Shown here one piece after another: positions 60,586-64,000 of a stretch of DNA of 64,000 nucleotides (the first letter of the stretch is position 1; the number at the start of each line of letters is the position of its first letter). This stretch comes from Rubrivirga marina (GTDB lineage Bacteria; Bacteroidota; Rhodothermia; Rhodothermales; Rubricoccaceae): positions 3,697,955 to 3,761,954 of the forward strand of contig NZ_MQWD01000001.1 of the NCBI RefSeq assembly GCF_002283365.1. Direction: 5' to 3'. The notes below the pieces were generated by a model. The model was not told the origin of the DNA. It was given only the letters and a program-made list of their open reading frames with translations, and searched no databases. The position numbers and the translations under genes were made by a program.

Positions 60586-61452
60586 ATGCCCGACGTCCCC
60601 CTCGCCCGCCTCCTCGTCACCTGCCCCGACCAGCCGGGCATCGTGGCCGCCGTCAGCGGGTTCCTCCGCAACCACGGCGCCAACATCACGGCGCTCGACC
60701 AGCACTCGACGGATCCCGCCGGCGGGACGTTCTTCCTCCGGGCCGAGTTCACGACGCCCGACCTTGACCTCACGGCCGACGCCCTCGAAGGGGCCTTCGC
60801 CCGCGTCGTCGCCGCGCCGTTCGCGATGGACTGGCGGATCGACTACGCGGCCCGAAAGAAGCGGGTCGCGCTGATGGTGTCGAAGTACGACCACGCGCTC
60901 CTCGAGCTCCTGTGGCTGTGGCGCCGCGGCGAGCTCGACGCCGAGGTCCCGCTCGTCGTCAGCAACCACGACGACCTCCGCGCCGAGGTCGAGCGGTTCG
61001 GCGTGGACTACCACCACGTGCCGGTCTCGAAGGACACCAAGGCCGAAGCCGAAGCGCAGACGCTCGCGCTCTTCGAGGACGCCGGCGTCGACCTCGTGGT
61101 CTTAGCCCGCTACATGCAGATCCTCTCGCCGCGCGTCGTCGATCGGTACCCGCACCGCATCATCAACATCCACCACTCGTTCCTGCCCGCGTTCGTCGGC
61201 GCGGATCCGTACCGCCAGGCGTTCGAGCGGGGGGTCAAGGTGATCGGCGCGACTGCGCACTATGTAACGGAAGATCTCGACGAAGGGCCCATCATCGAGC
61301 AGGGCGTCGCCCGTGTCTCCCACCGGGATAGCGTATCTGACCTCAAGCGGACTGGGCAGTCGCTCGAACGCGATGTGTTGGCAAAGGCTGTCCGCTGGCA
61401 CCTCGAGGCGCGCGTCCTCGTGCAGGGGAACAAGACCGTCGTCTTCGCCTAG
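60586..61452 (+). CDS. purU: Formyltetrahydrofolate deformylase
   Basis: Hydrolyses 10-formyl-THF to THF and formate, balancing one-carbon pools and supplying formate for purine synthesis. A 288-residue protein: N-terminal ACT domain ([40 protein letters not shown]) and a C-terminal formyltransferase-fold catalytic domain. The latter has [60 protein letters not shown] (Asn/His) and [20 protein letters not shown] (catalytic Asp). Start at 60586 follows a spurious upstream Met. Its stop shares CTAG with the convergent exporter gene. Confidence 0.95.
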   Translation: MPDVPLARLLVTCPDQPGIVAAVSGFLRNHGANITALDQHSTDPAGGTFFLRAEFTTPDLDLTADALEGAFARVVAAPFAMDWRIDYAARKKRVALMVSKYDHALLELLWLWRRGELDAEVPLVVSNHDDLRAEVERFGVDYHHVPVSKDTKAEAEAQTLALFEDAGVDLVVLARYMQILSPRVVDRYPHRIINIHHSFLPAFVGADPYRQAFERGVKVIGATAHYVTEDLDEGPIIEQGVARVSHRDSVSDLKRTGQSLERDVLAKAVRWHLEARVLVQGNKTVVFA

Positions 61453-62600
61453 GCCGACTCGACCGGGGCCGCCTCGGGGGTCAGGTCGGCCGGGTCGTCC
61501 TCGGCCGCCTCGGCCTCGGGCGGGTCGAGGCCGGGGACCTCGGCCGGGGCGTCGTCGGCCGGGCCGAACTCCTCCGTAAAGATCTCCCACACGGTCAGGA
61601 ACAGGCCGGCCACGATGGGACCCATCACGAGGCCGGAAAACCCGAACGTCGCCAGCCCGCCGAGCGTCGAGAGGAGAATCATATAGTCCGGCATCCCGGC
61701 GTCGCGGCCGACGAGGACCGGCCGGAGCGCGTTGTCGACGGTCCCCATGATGCCCGCGCCGATGCCGCCGAGGATGAGCGCCTTGACCCACGCGCCGGTC
61801 GCGAGCAGGTAGAGCGCGGCCGGGACCCAGACGAGCGCGCCGCCGACCGCGGGCAGGAGCGAGAACACGCCCATCATCACGCCCCACAGCACGGGCGAGC
61901 CGAGGCCGAGGACCCAGAACGAAACGCCGCCGATCGTCCCCTGCACGGCCGCGATCACGAACGTGCCCTTGACGGTGGCGCGCGTGACGGCCGCGAACTT
62001 GGTAAAGAGCCTCTTCTCGCGGGGGTCGCCGAGCGGGAGCGCGCGGATGAGGGTCTCGCGGAGGGCTTCCCCGTCGCGGACGAAGAAGAACAGGACGTAC
62101 AGCGTCACCGCCAGCAGGAGCGTGAAGGTGACGGCCTGCTGGCCGAACCCGAGCAGGCGCGACGCGACCTCCTGGCTCACCGCGAGGGCCGACGACGCGA
62201 CGTTCTCGCGGATCTGCTCGAAGTCGACCCCGATCTCCTCGGCGCGCTCCGCGAGTTGAGGGAGCATCCGCTCGACGGCCGCGACGGGCTCCGTGATGTC
62301 GATCTCCCCGCGCGACACCTGCTGGTACACGCCGACGGCCTCCTCCGTCACGAGCACGCCCAGCGTCACGAGCGGGCCGACGACGGCCACGAGCACGGTC
62401 GCGAGGGTGAGGAGCGCGGCGAGCGTCGAGCGCCCGCCGAGCCGTCGCTCGAACCACCCGAACAGGGGCGAGAACAAGACCGCCAGCACGACGGCCCAGA
62501 ACACCGGCATCAGAAACCCGCCGAGCGTCCACGCGAACGCGAGCGTGACGACGGTGAGGAGGGCGAGGAACGCCCGGTTCTCGAGCGAGCGGAGGGTCAT
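61449..62600 (-). CDS. AI-2E family transporter
   Basis: A 383-residue permease of the AI-2E (PerM/YdiK) family, with about eight membrane spans. Opens [20 protein letters not shown], then [20 protein letters not shown], a periplasmic loop, and the conserved C-terminal block [40 protein letters not shown] and [19 protein letters not shown]. Members export autoinducer-2, amino acids or Na+; the substrate is unclear. The C-terminal 35 residues are acidic and Pro/Ala-rich. ATG at 62600 removes an unconserved leader. Confidence 0.9.
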   Translation of the reverse strand: MTLRSLENRAFLALLTVVTLAFAWTLGGFLMPVFWAVVLAVLFSPLFGWFERRLGGRSTLAALLTLATVLVAVVGPLVTLGVLVTEEAVGVYQQVSRGEIDITEPVAAVERMLPQLAERAEEIGVDFEQIRENVASSALAVSQEVASRLLGFGQQAVTFTLLLAVTLYVLFFFVRDGEALRETLIRALPLGDPREKRLFTKFAAVTRATVKGTFVIAAVQGTIGGVSFWVLGLGSPVLWGVMMGVFSLLPAVGGALVWVPAALYLLATGAWVKALILGGIGAGIMGTVDNALRPVLVGRDAGMPDYMILLSTLGGLATFGFSGLVMGPIVAGLFLTVWEIFTEEFGPADDAPAEVPGLDPPEAEAAEDDPADLTPEAAPVESA

Positions 62601-62680
62601 TGGGGGACGGCCGGGGCCGGAATATCGGCGCGCGCCGCCTGGAGTTTCACCTGTCTCCTTAGACAAATCTGCACCGGCCC

Positions 62681-62709
62681 TTGACGGGGAACGTTCTGAT
62701 CCCTATTGT
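62681..62709 (+). promoter_or_regulatory. Sigma-70-like promoter
   Basis: TTGACG (62681-62686), spacer of exactly 17 bases, TATTGT (62704-62709). This is an unusually clean -35/-10 pair in a GC-rich gap, with a terminator about 100 bases downstream. Confidence 0.65.
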
Positions 62710-62715
62710 TCGAGC

Positions 62716-62814
62716 ACCGAGTGAGGTCGAGCCTGGCGATCTGTCCGGGGGGACGACAACCGGCCCGACCCGCCCGCTTCAACCCCGACCGGCCCCGCGC
62801 CGGTCGGGGTTTTT
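62716..62814 (+). ncRNA. Candidate small RNA (about 100 nt)
   Basis: The stretch between the promoter at 62681 and the terminator at 62783 has no coding frame of note. It can fold: GGTCG pairs with CGACC and GCC with GGC around an inner GTCC-GGGG-GGAC hairpin, followed by the terminator stem. It does not match tRNA, 6S, SRP or tmRNA. It may be a regulatory RNA or an unrecognised leader; the rest of the 488-base gap 62601-63088 holds the parA upstream region. Confidence 0.5.
62781..62814 (+). terminator. Rho-independent terminator
   Basis: CCCCGACCGG (62783-62792) pairs perfectly with CCGGTCGGGG (62800-62809) with a 7-base loop, followed by TTTTT. Confidence 0.92.
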
Positions 62815-62994
62815 CGTGGCTCCCCCCTCCGCCCGACCCCCGGCTATCTGTTGCGCCGCAAGGACTTGACGGCGGGACCTGGTGCGACACCACGCCGGTC
62901 CCGGAGGTGGAGACCTCCAGCCCCCCTCCGCGCCGGGGCCTCGGAGGTAACGGAGTCGTGGACAACGACGTGGACTCTTCGGGGACGGCGGGCG

Positions 62995-63014
62995 GCCCAC
63001 CCCACACGGTGGGC
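62995..63014. promoter_or_regulatory. Dyad upstream of parA
   Basis: GCCCACC (62995-63001) and GGTGGGC (63008-63014) with a 6-base loop, followed six bases on by TATATT (63020-63025), a plausible -10. It may be an operator for parA or a transcript hairpin. No parS-like TGTTTCACGTGAAACA is seen. Confidence 0.4.
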
Positions 63015-63088
63015 GTCCCTATATTCGACGGTCCCCCCGGCCGCCCCTGCGGTCGGCGTCTGTCTCTCCCCTCACAGCGCCCCCCGAC

Positions 63089-64000
63089 ATGGGCAAGGTC
63101 ATCGCGGTCGCGAATCAGAAGGGCGGCGTCGGGAAGACCACGACGGCCGTCAACTTGGCCGCGTCCCTGGCCGCCTCGGAGCACCCGACGCTCCTCATCG
63201 ACACGGACCCCCAGGCCAACGGGACGTCGTCGCTGGGCATCGAGCCGCGGACGGTGGCCTCGTCGGTCTACGACATCCTCACCGGCAGCTCTGAGGTCGA
63301 CGAGGTCGTGCTCCACACGGAGATGCCTTTCCTCGACGTGGTCCCGAGCCACATCAACCTCGTCGGGGCCGAGATCGAGATGATCGATCTCTTCGAGCGC
63401 GAGCGCGTGCTGAAGAAGGCGCTCCAGGGGGTCCGGCGGAAGTACCACTTCGTGGTCATCGACTGCCCGCCGAGCCTCGGACTCCTCACGCTCAATGCGC
63501 TGACGGCGGCCGACTCGGTGCTCATCCCGGTCCAGACGGAGTACTTCGCGCTCGAGGGGCTCGGCCAGCTCCTCAACACCATCAAGATCGTCCGACAGCA
63601 CCTCAACCCCGACCTCGAGATCGAGGGCGTGCTCCTGACGATGTTCGACGGCCGCCTCCGCCTGTCGAACCAGGTCGCCGCCGAGGTCCGCCGCTACTTC
63701 GGCGACCGCGTGTTCGAGTCTGTCGTGCAGCGGAACGTCCGGATCTCGGAGGCCCCGAGCTTCGGGAAGCCGGTGCTTCTCTACGACGCGATCTCGACCG
63801 GCTCGCGGAACTACATGGCCGTGGCCGGCGAGGTCGTCCGGAACAACCAGCGCTACCTCCAGGCACCGCCCGAAACCGCCGACGGGACGCCGCTCGACGA
63901 CGCGCCCGACCTCCGCGTGCCGCCGCCCGCGCCGCGCGTGCGCACAGAGACGACCGAGGAGGAGACGTCGTCGAAGGCCGCCCGTGCCGCGAAGCCCCCG
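63089..64000 (+). CDS. parA: ParA/Soj chromosome-partitioning ATPase, 3' end beyond window
   Basis: Walker-type ATPase that positions the origin region with ParB and parS. 304 codons are visible with no stop. Motifs: deviant Walker [21 protein letters not shown], Walker A' [39 protein letters not shown] (Walker B) and [20 protein letters not shown]. The conserved core ends near residue 260; the remaining 40 residues are Pro/Ala/Glu rich and unusual for ParA, so a C-terminal extension or tail is present. parB is expected just beyond the window. Confidence 0.94.
   Translation, partial: MGKVIAVANQKGGVGKTTTAVNLAASLAASEHPTLLIDTDPQANGTSSLGIEPRTVASSVYDILTGSSEVDEVVLHTEMPFLDVVPSHINLVGAEIEMIDLFERERVLKKALQGVRRKYHFVVIDCPPSLGLLTLNALTAADSVLIPVQTEYFALEGLGQLLNTIKIVRQHLNPDLEIEGVLLTMFDGRLRLSNQVAAEVRRYFGDRVFESVVQRNVRISEAPSFGKPVLLYDAISTGSRNYMAVAGEVVRNNQRYLQAPPETADGTPLDDAPDLRVPPPAPRVRTETTEEETSSKAARAAKPP

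Noticed and set aside
62716..62814. 6S RNA, SRP RNA or tmRNA for the candidate small RNA
   Set aside because: Length and loops do not fit: no 6S-like long bulged duplex, no SRP GGAA/S-domain pair and no tRNA-like ends.
62601..63088. parS or an origin next to parA
   Set aside because: No TGTTTCACGTGAAACA-like site or DnaA-box cluster (TTATCCACA) could be found by eye in the gap or parA region; dnaA is not in the window.

Overview
The window is about 70% G+C, densely packed and strongly GC-biased at third codon positions. It carries neat rows of housekeeping genes (pyrC, aroB, serA, recA, cinA, pyrE, pgsA, dnaK, purU, parA and two CAT-anticodon tRNAs) and no phage, transposase, rRNA or CRISPR. 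Gene content (OprO/P-type porin, PepSY protein, SdiA-regulated lipoprotein, HPPD plus homogentisate dioxygenase, lipobox proteins, LEA14-like lipoprotein) and base composition fit a marine high-GC member of the Bacteroidota/Rhodothermota branch, for example a Rubricoccaceae-like organism. That placement is inference, not a database result.

Layout. 1-10.8 kb: the 5' part of pyrC, envelope proteins, a porin next to an OmpR-type two-component pair, small enzymes, a SpoU methyltransferase, a YpfJ-type metallopeptidase and an Sfp-type phosphopantetheinyl transferase. 10.9-16.8 kb: acyl-CoA dehydrogenase/DinB, then a four-gene overlapping chain (SRPBCC-SDR fusion, secreted protein, FAD oxidoreductase, membrane protein). 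16.9-22.3 kb: LysM/BON protein, lipoprotein, aroB, tRNA, glycosyltransferase and a voltage-gated K+ channel with a C-terminal zinc ribbon. 22.8-32.0 kb (minus strand): seven genes, every junction a 4-8 nt stop/start overlap, encoding UbiA prenyltransferase, rifampin-phosphotransferase-like enzyme, unknown protein, DUF3419 (BtaA-like) transferase, polyprenol/dolichol-kinase-like membrane protein, GNAT and AMP-ligase. This looks like an undescribed pathway for a modified isoprenoid or lipid. 32.1-35.8 kb: N-formylglutamate amidohydrolase, a MATCAP-like (DUF1704) metallo-carboxypeptidase and a RimK/GshB-like ATP-grasp ligase, resembling a tail-ligation/tail-removal module. 36.4-41.6 kb: tyrosine catabolism (HPPD, homogentisate dioxygenase) with an acyl-CoA synthetase. 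41.6-58.2 kb: envelope/stress proteins, OsmC-thioesterase-rhodanese operon, serA-DUF1015, initiator tRNA, MATE exporter, stand-alone NFACT-R protein, TsaC, RidA-PAP2, recA, cinA and the pgsA-pyrE coupled pair. 58.4-64 kb: dnaK, purU, an AI-2E-type exporter, a promoter-terminator unit that looks like a small RNA gene, and the start of parA.

Two sequence-level themes run through the window. First, a 20-bp palindrome (CCGCCTCGGYGCCGAGGCGG) sits at the 3' ends of many genes, often just before a GC-rich terminator, and is echoed inside two coding regions. Second, four convergent gene pairs end on one shared CTAG, so that both stop codons use the same four bases.
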